A stretch of DNA of 46,020 nt, taken from NCBI RefSeq assembly GCF_004212635.1, contig NZ_PSRT01000070.1, positions 1 to 46,020 on the forward strand. Direction: 5' to 3'. The notes under the pieces were generated by a model, which saw only the letters and a program-made list of their open reading frames with translations, ran no database searches and was not told where the DNA came from. The position numbers were made by a program, and so were the translations under genes. The DNA is from Bradyrhizobium genosp. SA-3. GTDB lineage: Bacteria; Pseudomonadota; Alphaproteobacteria; Rhizobiales; Xanthobacteraceae. Of this stretch, positions 34,601 through 42,212 are shown piece after piece. The stretch's first letter is position 1, and each line of letters opens with the position of its first letter.

Positions 34601-34828
34601 ATCCTCCAGCTCAAGGTAAACAAAGGTGACGAGCCAATTCCGCCGGACACTGCCGCCGCCGACGCAAGAGCCAAATTGGAGGCGCTGATCCGCGCCTTCG
34701 AGGACGAGAACCAGCCGTACACCTCGCTGAACCTGCCGATGTGGGCGAACCGCTACGGCACCTATGACGATCTTGCCCGGATCAAGGAATGGTCTGCGGC
34801 CGGTGGATTGGGGATCGAGGAATGGTGA
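31682..34828 (+). CDS. addB: Double-strand break repair protein AddB (alphaproteobacterial type)
   Basis: 1048-aa subunit of the AddAB helicase-nuclease, which processes DNA ends for RecA-dependent recombination and replaces RecBCD in this lineage. The N-terminal part resembles an inactivated superfamily-1 helicase. The C-terminal nuclease domain is recognisable by SVTAIEDWLRDPYTIYAKH, RGSAIHDALGEF and the PD-(D/E)xK core AILDYKTGQPPSDKQ near residue 910, leading to SPQLTLEAAIL. The start at 31682 (MRVFSVPISVPFLRT) is preferred over an in-frame TTG at 31652. It overlaps addA by seven bases. Confidence 0.94.
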   Translation: MRVFSVPISVPFLRTVVAAMLDGRLVDGFEARKEPARLADATLYLPTRRAMRVVREIFLDEMKADAVVLPRIVALGDIDEDELAFADEGEQFSGATPLDIPPRLGELERRLTLAQLVAAWAKGPVLAPLVVGGPASTLALAGDLARLIDDMVTRGVDWSELDGLVPDNLDRYWQHSLEFLRIARIAWPSHLAEIKRIEPAARRDLLIAAEARRLTAHPSGPVIAAGSTGSMPATAKFLHAVASLPHGAVVLPGLDTDLDDDAWRTIGGVRDALGKFAEHPASNHPQYAMHALLQRFGIKRSDVEILQPPAEGGRDLLASESMRPSAKTEVWHDRLKQPDVAAKIAGGMKNLAVVEAPNPEMEALAIAIAMREARHLDKSAALVTPDRALARRVMAALTRWDLAFDDSGGDVLMETSAGVFARLAAEAATKGLEPPTLLAMLKHPLSRLGRAPSAWRAAIEGLELAVLRGTRPPAGTAGLLREFNRFRDELAKLWRGEISALHRAEPRARLKAEDLDRIQALIDALQKTLAPIESLAPSKLYDFAELAHRHREIMIELSRDEQGIPLAFEEREGLALASAFDDLLRGGTTSGLMVPLPDYPDVFQTAFGDRAVRRRDRPGARLQIYGPLESRLMQADRIIIGGLIEGVWPPAPRIDPWLSRPMRHELGLDLPERRIGLSAHDFAQLLGGGEVILTHSAKAGGAPAVASRFLHRLEAVAGDELWKAAVRAGEKYVQFAGALDQPDEVRPIKQPEPRPPRATRPLKMSVTAIEDWLRDPYTIYAKHILRLDALDPVDMPLSAADRGSAIHDALGEFTETYAARLPDDPARVLRAIGEKYFAPLLERPEARALWWPRFQRIARWFGEWETARRDAIEAITAETHGEISIVLDHQRSFRLSARADRIERRKGGFYAILDYKTGQPPSDKQVRMGLSPQLTLEAAILREGGFPDIDASASVSQLVYVRLSGNNPAGEERILQLKVNKGDEPIPPDTAAADARAKLEALIRAFEDENQPYTSLNLPMWANRYGTYDDLARIKEWSAAGGLGIEEW

Positions 34829-37800
34829 AGGCGCCGCGCCCCATCCCCGACGAGGTGCGCGCGCGGCAGGCGCGCGCATCCGATCCGACCGCCTCCGCTT
34901 TCGTGTCGGCCAATGCCGGCTCGGGTAAGACGCATGTGCTGGTGCAGCGTGTCATCCGGCTGCTGCTCTCGGGCGTGCCGCCGGAAAAGATCCTCTGCAT
35001 CACCTTCACCAAGGCCGCCGCCGCCAACATGGCCGAGCGCGTGTTCACCACGCTCGGCCATTGGGTGACGCTGGACGATGCCGGGCTCGATGCGGCGATC
35101 CGCGCCGTCGGCATTCCTCACCCCAGCGCAAAACTGCGGCGCGAGGCGCGAAAGCTGTTCGCCTGTGCGCTGGAAACGCCGGGTGGCTTGAAGGTGCAGA
35201 CCATCCACGCGCTCTGTACCCGCCTGCTCCAGCAATTCCCGTTCGAGGCCAACGTGCCGGCGCGCTTTGCCGTGATCGACGAGCGCGACCAGACCGACAT
35301 GATGGAGCGCGCCAATCTGAAGGTGCTGCTCGACGCCGCGCGTGATCCGGAGAGCGTCACAGGTCGCGCGCTGCTGACAGCGATGGCGAGCGCCGCCGAC
35401 GTCACTTTCAAGGAGGTCGTGCGCGAGGCGTGCCTCAGCCGCGACCATTTCATGGCCTGGACTGACGAGGCGGGCAACGCCGAGCTAGCTGCTGCACAGA
35501 TGGCGGCCGTGCTGGGCGTCGACGCCGGCGACCGCATCGAGGACGTCGAGACCGAGATTCTCGACGGTCCGTTCCTGCCGCGGTCACGCTGGGACGAGAT
35601 CGCCTTCGCGCTGGAGGACGGCAGCAAGTCCGACAACGACCAGGCCGGCCGGCTCCGCGAAGCAAAGGTCTTTTCCGGCAGCGCGCAGGTCGATGCATAT
35701 CTCTGCATCTTCCTCACCGACGACAAGCTGCCGCGCAAGGCAGTGCTGACCAAGAAGTTTTGCGATCACAACCCGTCCGTCGCCCGTCTGTTCGAGGCCG
35801 AGGCGCAGCGGCTCGGTGGGCTGGTCGAGAAGCGCCGCGCGGTGATCATGCGCGACCGCACCGCGGCCCTGCTGCACATCGCGACCGCTGCCGCCCAAAA
35901 CTACCGCCGCGAGAAGCAGGAGCGCGGTCTGCTCGACTATGACGATCTGATCGACAAGACGCTGGCGATGCTGGACCGCGTCTCCTCGGGCTGGGTGCAT
36001 TACAAGCTCGACCGCGGCGTCGATCACGTGCTGATCGACGAGGCCCAGGACACCAGCCCGCGGCAATGGGACATCGTCGCGCACATCATCTCCGAATTCA
36101 CCGCAGGCGAAGGCGCGCGCGAAGGGCTGAACCGCACCGTCTTCGCGGTCGGCGACGAGAAGCAGTCGATCTTCTCGTTCCAGGGCGCGGCTCCGCACGA
36201 ATTCGACGCACGCCGGCGCGAGCTGCACCGCAAGTTCACCGCGGCCGGGCTGAAGTTCGATCCGGTCGCTTTCACCTATTCGTTCCGCTCGGGCGCCGCG
36301 ATCCTGCACTCGGTCGACCACGTTTTCCGCGATCCCGCGATCTACAAGAGCATCCACTCGGTCGAGATCGGCCATCCCCTGCACAATGCGCTCGCCGATG
36401 CAGGCCCAAGCGTGATCGAACTGTGGGATCTCGCGGAAGCCGACGAGAGACAGGACATCGAGGGCTGGCGCGCGCCGTTCGACGGCGTTGCCGTCACCAG
36501 CCCCGAGGTCAAGCTCGCCCGCCGCATCCAGACCGAGATCAAGCGGCTGGTCGAGAGCGGCACGCTGACGGGACACGAAGGCGAGCGCCGGCCGCTGCGC
36601 TATGGCGACATGCTGATCCTGGTGCGGCGGCGCGGCAATGCCTTCGACGCCGTGATCCAGGCGCTGAAGCACGCTGGCGTCCCGGTCGCCGGCGCCGACC
36701 GGCTCAAGCTCACCGAGCACATCGCCATCATCGACCTGATGAACCTTGCGGACGCGCTGCTGCTGCCGCAGGACGATCTCGCACTCGCGGTGGCGTTGAA
36801 GAGCCCGCTGTTCGGGCTCGATGACGACGACCTGTTCACGCTTGCCTGGGACCGCAAGGGATCGCTGCGCCGCGCGCTCGGCGAACAGGCGGCCACAAGC
36901 GAGAAGTTCGCCACGGCATTGCGGCGCCTGGAAGCCTGCGCGACGCGCGCGCGCGAGGAGACGCCGTTCGCGTTCTACGCCTGGCTGCTCGGCGGCGATG
37001 GCGGCCGTGCGCGCATCCTGCGCCGGCTCGGCTTTGAGGCCAACGATGCGCTCGACGAGTTCTTGGAGCTCGCACTGAACTATGAGCGCAAGGCGCCGGC
37101 CTCGCTGCAAGGCTTCATGGCCTGGCTGCGTTCGGCCGACACCGAGGTGAAGCGCGACATGGAGATCTCGCGCGATGAGGTGCGGGTGATGACCGTGCAC
37201 GGCGCCAAGGGCCTGGAGGCCTCGGTCGTGTTCATGGTGGACACCACGTCCTCGCCCGCGGACTCGCAGCGGCTGCGGCTGATCCACGTGCCGCGTGGCA
37301 ATGGCGGCGAGGTGGTGGTCTGGGCCGGCCGCAAGGCCGACGATCCCAAGCCGGTCGCCGAGGCGCGCAAGGCCATGCTCGAGGAGACCGAGGACGAATA
37401 TCGCCGCCTGCTCTACGTCGCGATGACGCGCGCCGCCGACCGCCTGATCGTCGGCGGCTGCATGCCCGGCAATATGAGGACCGTCCGCAAGCTGAGCTGG
37501 TACGATCTGGTCGACACCGGCCTCGCCGGCTCGGGCCTGGACAAGCAGATCATCGAGACGCCGCTCGGCAAGGTGACGCGATTCGCCCGGCCGGAAGACG
37601 TCGCAGCGCTGGGCATGCCGGCGAGGTCCGTGGACCAGACAATCGTTTTGCCGGACTGGCTGCGAGCACCGGCCCCGCGCGAGATCGTCGATGAGGATCC
37701 CGTGCGCCCCTCGGGCCAGTCGGCTGAAGAGGGCCGCCGCGTACGCACCGGCGAATCGGTGCAGTCCCGCGCGCTGGCACTGCAACGCGGCACGCTGGTG

Positions 37801-38331
37801 CACCGGCTGCTGCAATCCCTGCCCGACATCGCCGCCCAGCGGCGGCGCGAGGCCGCACGCGACTTCATGGCACGCAATGCCTCGGACTGGCCGGAGGCCG
37901 ACCGCACCGCACTGGCCGACAAGGTGCTCGCCTTGATCACTGAGCCGCGCTTCGCCCCGGTCTTTGCCGCCGGCAGCCGGGCCGAGGTCGCCATCGTCGG
38001 CAAATTGGAGCGGCCGGGCGGCACCCCGGCGCTGGTGTCGGGGCAGATCGACCGGCTGGTCGTTCGCCCCGAGGAGGTCCTGATCGTCGATTTCAAGACC
38101 AACCAGGCAGCACCCAGAAGCGCGACTGAAGCACCCGCCGCCTATGTCCGGCAGCTCGCACTGTACCGGGCGGTGCTGGCGCGGCTTTATCCCCAAAAGT
38201 CGATCCGCGCCGTCCTGCTCTGGACCGAGGCCCTTGAATATATGGAGATTTCGGCCCCCGCGCTGGACGCGGCGCTGGCATCCCTTCATCTCGGTGTGAG
38301 CGTCCTTGACCCGGCAAGGAGCCGTTCATAG
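34822..38331 (+). CDS. addA: Double-strand break repair helicase-nuclease AddA
   Basis: 1169-aa UvrD-like 3'-5' helicase with a C-terminal nuclease domain, partner of AddB. Helicase motifs in order: Walker A SANAGSGKTHVL (about 30-40), Ia ITFTKAAAANMAERV, II VLIDEAQDTSPRQW (near 406), III VGDEKQSIFSFQGA, V VMTVHGAKGLEAS and VI RLLYVAMTRAADRL. The nuclease core is VLIVDFKTNQAAP (near 1090), followed by YVRQLALYRAVL. ATG 34822 overlaps the addB stop; GTG 34825 is an alternative with better spacing to GAGG. A weak hairpin and then trxA follow. Confidence 0.96.
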   Translation: MVKAPRPIPDEVRARQARASDPTASAFVSANAGSGKTHVLVQRVIRLLLSGVPPEKILCITFTKAAAANMAERVFTTLGHWVTLDDAGLDAAIRAVGIPHPSAKLRREARKLFACALETPGGLKVQTIHALCTRLLQQFPFEANVPARFAVIDERDQTDMMERANLKVLLDAARDPESVTGRALLTAMASAADVTFKEVVREACLSRDHFMAWTDEAGNAELAAAQMAAVLGVDAGDRIEDVETEILDGPFLPRSRWDEIAFALEDGSKSDNDQAGRLREAKVFSGSAQVDAYLCIFLTDDKLPRKAVLTKKFCDHNPSVARLFEAEAQRLGGLVEKRRAVIMRDRTAALLHIATAAAQNYRREKQERGLLDYDDLIDKTLAMLDRVSSGWVHYKLDRGVDHVLIDEAQDTSPRQWDIVAHIISEFTAGEGAREGLNRTVFAVGDEKQSIFSFQGAAPHEFDARRRELHRKFTAAGLKFDPVAFTYSFRSGAAILHSVDHVFRDPAIYKSIHSVEIGHPLHNALADAGPSVIELWDLAEADERQDIEGWRAPFDGVAVTSPEVKLARRIQTEIKRLVESGTLTGHEGERRPLRYGDMLILVRRRGNAFDAVIQALKHAGVPVAGADRLKLTEHIAIIDLMNLADALLLPQDDLALAVALKSPLFGLDDDDLFTLAWDRKGSLRRALGEQAATSEKFATALRRLEACATRAREETPFAFYAWLLGGDGGRARILRRLGFEANDALDEFLELALNYERKAPASLQGFMAWLRSADTEVKRDMEISRDEVRVMTVHGAKGLEASVVFMVDTTSSPADSQRLRLIHVPRGNGGEVVVWAGRKADDPKPVAEARKAMLEETEDEYRRLLYVAMTRAADRLIVGGCMPGNMRTVRKLSWYDLVDTGLAGSGLDKQIIETPLGKVTRFARPEDVAALGMPARSVDQTIVLPDWLRAPAPREIVDEDPVRPSGQSAEEGRRVRTGESVQSRALALQRGTLVHRLLQSLPDIAAQRRREAARDFMARNASDWPEADRTALADKVLALITEPRFAPVFAAGSRAEVAIVGKLERPGGTPALVSGQIDRLVVRPEEVLIVDFKTNQAAPRSATEAPAAYVRQLALYRAVLARLYPQKSIRAVLLWTEALEYMEISAPALDAALASLHLGVSVLDPARSRS

Positions 38332-38349
38332 GTTGACCCCATGATCCCG

Positions 38350-38370
38350 GGCGCGATTCCAGGTCGCGCC
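38350..38370 (+). other. Hairpin between addA and trxA
   Basis: GGCGCGA / TCGCGCC, 7 bp with a 7-nt loop, followed by GATTCTTT rather than a U-run. It may be a weak terminator for addA or part of the trxA leader. The trxA Shine-Dalgarno (TGAGG, about 38386) lies just after. Confidence 0.35.
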
Positions 38371-38398
38371 GATTCTTTCAACCGAGTGAGGTACTCCA

Positions 38399-38719
38399 AT
38401 GGCCGTTAGCAAGGTTTCCGACGCCGATTTCGAAGCCGAAGTGCTCAAGGCGAACGGCCCCGTGGTCGTCGATTTCTGGGCCGAATGGTGCGGCCCCTGC
38501 CGCATGATCGCGCCCGCCCTCGACGAGATCGCCGGCGCGATGGGCGACAAGGTCAAGATCGTGAAGCTCAACGTCGACGAGAGCCCGAAGACCGCCTCGA
38601 AGTATGGCGTGATGTCGATCCCGACCCTGATGATCTTCAAGGGCGGCGAGATGGCCTCGCGCCAGGTCGGCGCGGCGCCGAAGGCGAAGCTCCAGCAGTG
38701 GATCACCTCCGCGGTCTGA
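38399..38719 (+). CDS. trxA: Thioredoxin 1
   Basis: 106-aa cytosolic dithiol reductant. The active site is the canonical AEWCGPCRM, with the cis-Pro loop MSIPTLMIFKGG and the buried Asp in VVVDFWAEW. Length and fold are standard. ATG 38399 has TGAGG eight bases upstream. It is followed by a strong terminator, so it is the end of the addB-addA-trxA stretch whether or not it is co-transcribed with addA. Confidence 0.98.
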   Translation: MAVSKVSDADFEAEVLKANGPVVVDFWAEWCGPCRMIAPALDEIAGAMGDKVKIVKLNVDESPKTASKYGVMSIPTLMIFKGGEMASRQVGAAPKAKLQQWITSAV

Positions 38720-38746
38720 TCCTTCTCGCGCAGGATTATTTTCGAG

Positions 38747-38774
38747 AACGGCCGGCGAAAGCCGGCCGTTTTGC
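38747..38774 (+). terminator. Rho-independent terminator after trxA
   Basis: A perfect 10-bp stem AACGGCCGGC / GCCGGCCGTT with a GAAA tetraloop is followed by TTG; the T-run is TTTT across the stem end. Confidence 0.85.
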
Positions 38775-38864
38775 GTTGGTGGGGCGTGTTCAGCGTATGA
38801 CGAGCCCCAATCCTTGCCAGCCCCTCCCGCAAGGCGCGCCCGAAGATCGACCTCTCTCGTCGCG

Positions 38865-39872
38865 ATGGAGGCGCGGTCGGTCGACGAAATCCCGCGCGGG
38901 AAGGAGTGGCAGTACGAGCCGAAATGGGACGGCTTTCGCTGCCTGCTGTCGCGCAACGGCAGCGACGTCGATCTCCGCTCGAAATCCGGCGAGGACCTCA
39001 CGCGCTATTTCCCCGAGATCGTTGCCGCTGCCTTGAGACTGAAAGCGGATCGTTTCACACTAGACGGCGAGATCGTCGTACCGCACGGCAAGGGTTTTTC
39101 CTTCGACGCATTGCTGCAACGAATCCATCCCGCGGCAAGCCGCGTGAAGAAGCTCTCGCAGGATACGCCGGCGCTCTACCTCGTCTTCGATCTGCTCGCG
39201 ACGGCGAAAGACAAGCACCTCGCCGGAAAGTCGTTGACCGAACGACGGCCGGCGCTCGAAGCGTTCGCGAAAGCCAACCTCAAGGGCAGCATCTTCCGTC
39301 TTTCACCGTCGACAACGAGCTACGCCACCGCCAGAAAATGGCTGGCGCAATCCGGCGGCGGTTCGGATGGCGTCATCGCCAAGAGCATCGACCTGCCCTA
39401 CCAAGCCGGCACGCGCGACGGCATGCAGAAGATCAAGAAATTCCGCAGCGCCGATTGCGTCGTCGGCGGCTTCCGCTACGCCACCAACAAGATCGCCGGC
39501 AGGAACGTGGTCGGCTCGCTGCTGCTCGGGCTCTATGACGACAAAGGTCTGCTGCACCATGTCGGCTTCACCTCGGCGATCAAGGCGGAGCAGAAGCCAG
39601 CCTTGACCGATCGGCTCGAAGCATTGATTGGCGAGCCCGGCTTCACCGGCAACGCGCCGGGCGGGCCGAGCCGCTGGTCCACCGAGCGGTCAGCAAAGTG
39701 GTGTCCGCTCAAGCCGAAGCTGGTGATCGAGGTCTGCTACGACCATTTCAGCGGCGAGCGTTTCCGCCACGGCACCTCGATCCTGCGCTGGCGCCCTGAC
39801 AAGGCGCCGCGGCAATGCACATTCGAGCAGCTGAAGCAGAAAGTGGCCAATCCGATGAAGTTGTTGAGATGA
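38865..39872 (+). CDS. ATP-dependent DNA ligase (LigC-like)
   Basis: 335 aa in the intact frame. Nucleotidyltransferase motifs: I YEPKWDGFRCL (adenylated Lys20), III FTLDGEIVV, IV SDGVIAKSIDLPYQ, V MQKIKKFRSADCVVGG. An OB-fold domain follows (VVGSLLLGLYDDKGLLHHVG onward), ending KVANPMKLLR. There is no polymerase or phosphoesterase domain and no Ku gene nearby, so it is a stand-alone ligase for accessory repair. The N-terminus is uncertain. A plausible start at 38797 (MTSPNPCQPLPQGAPEDRPL) lies in another frame and would join at VAMEARSVDE if one base were missing near 38857, giving about 358 aa. In-frame starts are ATG 38865 or TTG 38814. Confidence 0.88.
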   Translation: MEARSVDEIPRGKEWQYEPKWDGFRCLLSRNGSDVDLRSKSGEDLTRYFPEIVAAALRLKADRFTLDGEIVVPHGKGFSFDALLQRIHPAASRVKKLSQDTPALYLVFDLLATAKDKHLAGKSLTERRPALEAFAKANLKGSIFRLSPSTTSYATARKWLAQSGGGSDGVIAKSIDLPYQAGTRDGMQKIKKFRSADCVVGGFRYATNKIAGRNVVGSLLLGLYDDKGLLHHVGFTSAIKAEQKPALTDRLEALIGEPGFTGNAPGGPSRWSTERSAKWCPLKPKLVIEVCYDHFSGERFRHGTSILRWRPDKAPRQCTFEQLKQKVANPMKLLR

Positions 39873-39879
39873 CGTGCTC

Positions 39880-39992
39880 TCGTGCCCCGGACGCAGCGCG
39901 AAGCGCTGCAGAGCCGGGGCCCAGAAGCCACGAGTTTGGGTCCCGGCTCTGCGGAGCAGCGCTTTGCGCTGCACCGCGTCCGGGACACGAGA
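39880..39992. repeat. Dispersed inverted-repeat element (CCCCGGACGCAGCGC family), copy 2
   Basis: Arms CTCGTGCCCCGGACGC and GCGTCCGGGACACGAG close the element, with AGAGCCGGGGCCC and GGGTCCCGGCTCT pairing inside. It lies between the convergent ligase and phosphoesterase genes and resembles the elements at 19073 and 40752. Confidence 0.88.
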
Positions 39993-39996
39993 GGAT

Positions 39997-40737
39997 TTAC
40001 CCGAGCCATCCGGTCGCAATTGCCTGTGCCAATTCAGGTTGCCCGTTACGGTGCGCCAACTCCGCCATCGCTTCATGATCATACACGACGTGTCGGAAGG
40101 TCACCTGCCAGGCGCCATCAGCGAGTTCGAGAACGGCATAACGCGCGTGCGGCGTGCCGGCTTCGACGACGTGCGGATACGGATGCTTGTCGCGATAACC
40201 AGGGCTGCCGACGCTGCCGGGATTGACGATCAGCCGGCCGTCGCGCAGGCGCACGGCGCGGGCGAGGTGAGTGTGGGCACAGAGAATCAGGGATTGGGTG
40301 ATGCCTTGTGCGAGCTGCTCGATGCGGTCCAGCGGTGACAGCGCCACCGTGCCGTCGGGATGCACGGTGTCGAGCCAGTAGACCTCGTCGCTGCCGGGCG
40401 TCGCATGGCACAGGAAGACCTGGTCGCGAAACACACGCGTCATCGGCTGCGCGCGCAGCCAGTCGAGCTGCGCGGCATTGAGCTGCGCATGGGCGGGACG
40501 ATCCCACGAGCCCATCTTTTCCGGAGCGCGGTCGAGCAGATAGCGGTCGTGATTGCCGAGCACGTGCACGACGTCGAGCGTCATCAGGATCTCGATCGTG
40601 CGGCGCGCATCGAGCGGACCGCTCAGCATGTCGCCGAGATTGACGATGTCGGCGATGCCGAGGGCACGGATCTCGGCGAGCACAGCCTCCAGCGCGAGGT
40701 GGTTTCCGTGGACGTCGGCAATCGCGGCAAAACGCAT
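39997..40737 (-). CDS. Calcineurin-like metallophosphoesterase (YfcE/MJ0936 type)
   Basis: 246-aa dinuclear-metal phosphoesterase of unknown substrate. All family metal-ligand motifs are in order: IADVHGNHLAL, VNLGDMLSGPLD, VLGNHDRYLL, a His in VFLCHATPGSD and the CAHTHLARAV block, then the NPGSVGSPG loop typical of the YfcE/MJ0936 group. It is flanked on both sides by related repeat elements and is not obviously part of an operon. ATG 40737 gives a family-typical N-terminus (MRFAAIADVHGN). Confidence 0.93.
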   Translation of the reverse strand: MRFAAIADVHGNHLALEAVLAEIRALGIADIVNLGDMLSGPLDARRTIEILMTLDVVHVLGNHDRYLLDRAPEKMGSWDRPAHAQLNAAQLDWLRAQPMTRVFRDQVFLCHATPGSDEVYWLDTVHPDGTVALSPLDRIEQLAQGITQSLILCAHTHLARAVRLRDGRLIVNPGSVGSPGYRDKHPYPHVVEAGTPHARYAVLELADGAWQVTFRHVVYDHEAMAELAHRNGQPELAQAIATGWLG

Positions 40738-40751
40738 TGGCGTTCTCTCTC

Positions 40752-40862
40752 TTGCCCCGGACGCAGCGCAGCGCGTCTTCCGCGATGCGCTGCAGAGCCG
40801 GGGCCCATGTGGCCTCTGGGTCCCGGATCAGCGCTCCGCTTCGCTGCGCTTGTCCGGGACAC
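40752..40862. repeat. Dispersed inverted-repeat element (CCCCGGACGCAGCGC family), copy 3
   Basis: Starts TTGCCCCGGACGCAGCG and ends GCTTGTCCGGGACA, with AGAGCCGGGGCCC and GGGTCCCGGAT inside. It shares long blocks with the copy at 39880-39992 less than 1 kb away; the two bracket the metallophosphoesterase gene. Confidence 0.85.
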
Positions 40863-40868
40863 GGAAGC

Positions 40869-42212
40869 TCATGCAGGAGGCGTGCCGTTGATTGCCAGCA
40901 CGTGGCCGGCCAGATACAGCGAGCCGGTGATCAGGATGCGCGGCGGCACGTCGTAGGCGAGTTTCGCCAATGCGCGCAGCGCAGCTTCGATGCCGGGCGC
41001 GGGCTCGACGCGCATGCCGAGGCTGCGCGCGGCGTCCGCGAGGCGGTCGACCGGCATCGCGTTCTCGGTATCGGGGATCGGCACCGCGATGATGTGACGG
41101 GTGAGACCGGCGAAATTGGCGAGGAAACCCTGCGCGTCCTTGTTGGCCATCATGCCCGCGATGACGACCAGCGGCCGCGACACCCGCTCTTCGAGATCGC
41201 CGAGCGCAGCCGCCGCGACACGCCCGCCCTCGGCATTGTGTCCGCCATCGAGCCAGATGTCCGAGCCCTGCGGTCCCCAAGAGAGCAGCTCGCCCGAGGT
41301 GATGCGCTGCATCCGCGCCGGCCATTCCGCGCCGACGATACCGGCCTCGAATGCCGCCTGGTTGACCTTGAACGCCGGGACGGCGCGCAGCGTCGCGATT
41401 GCAAGGCCGGCATTGTCGAACTGGTGGCGGCCGAACAGGCGCGGCGCCGGAAGATCCATCAAACCACGATCGTCGGAATAGACCAGACGTCCGCGCTCGA
41501 CATTGACGTGCCAGCTTTCGTTCGCCGCAAACAGCGGCGCGCGCAAGCGCCTGGCCTGTGCCTCGATCACGGCCATCACCTCGCCCGCCTGCTCGGCGCA
41601 AATCACGGGCACGCCGCGCTTGATGATCGCGGCCTTCTCGCCGGCGATCGATGCCAGGGTCGACCCAAGGAAGTCCATATGGTCCATGCTGACAGGCGTA
41701 ATCACGCAGGCCGCCGGGGCATCGATCACATTGGTCGAATCGAGCCGGCCGCCGAGGCCGACTTCGAGCAGCACCACGTCGGCCGGATTCTGTGCGAACA
41801 GATGCAAGGCCGCGGCGGTCTTCAGCTCGAACAGGGTCGCAGCCTCGCCGGCATTGACGCGCTCGACCTCTTCGAGAGCGGCGCGCAGTTCATCGTCACT
41901 GACGAGCACGCCGCCGCCGACGCGACCCAGCCGGAAGCATTCGTTGATGCGGACGAGATAGGGTGAGGTGTAGGCGTGGACGCGCAAGCCTGCGGCCTCC
42001 AGCGTCGCGCGCAGATAAGCGAGCGTCGAACCCTTGCCGTTGGTGCCGGCGATATGGATCACCGGCGGCAGCTTGCTTTCGGGATGGCCGAGCCGCGCGA
42101 GCAGGCGGTGCATCCGCTCGAGCCCGAGATCGATGCGTTTCTGATGCAGGGCCGACAGCCGCCCGATCAATTCGCCGAGCGGCGGCTTTGCGCTGTCAGG
42201 GGACGCGTTCAC
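40869..42212 (-). CDS. folC: Folylpolyglutamate synthase / dihydrofolate synthase FolC
   Basis: 447-aa Mur-ligase-family enzyme that adds glutamate to dihydropteroate and polyglutamylates folates. The ATP loop is IHIAGTNGKGSTLAYL; further signatures are HAYTSPYLVRINECFR, the LLEVGLGGRLDSTNVI block, the VSMDHMDFLGSTLASIAGEK segment and WLDGGHNAEGGR. Translation starts at GTG 42212, overlapping the accD stop as GTGA. The accD-folC pair is a classic neighbourhood from E. coli to alphaproteobacteria. Confidence 0.96.
   Translation of the reverse strand: MNASPDSAKPPLGELIGRLSALHQKRIDLGLERMHRLLARLGHPESKLPPVIHIAGTNGKGSTLAYLRATLEAAGLRVHAYTSPYLVRINECFRLGRVGGGVLVSDDELRAALEEVERVNAGEAATLFELKTAAALHLFAQNPADVVLLEVGLGGRLDSTNVIDAPAACVITPVSMDHMDFLGSTLASIAGEKAAIIKRGVPVICAEQAGEVMAVIEAQARRLRAPLFAANESWHVNVERGRLVYSDDRGLMDLPAPRLFGRHQFDNAGLAIATLRAVPAFKVNQAAFEAGIVGAEWPARMQRITSGELLSWGPQGSDIWLDGGHNAEGGRVAAAALGDLEERVSRPLVVIAGMMANKDAQGFLANFAGLTRHIIAVPIPDTENAMPVDRLADAARSLGMRVEPAPGIEAALRALAKLAYDVPPRILITGSLYLAGHVLAINGTPPA

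Noticed and set aside
35584..38289. A 901-codon open frame on the minus strand opposite addA, and similar long ones opposite pnp (4388-6325), divL (27186-28673) and the TsaE-AmgK gene (28763-30202)
   Set aside because: They are exact antisense shadows of strongly coding frames in GC-rich DNA, have Arg/His/Asp/Leu-skewed composition, and show no recognisable motif.
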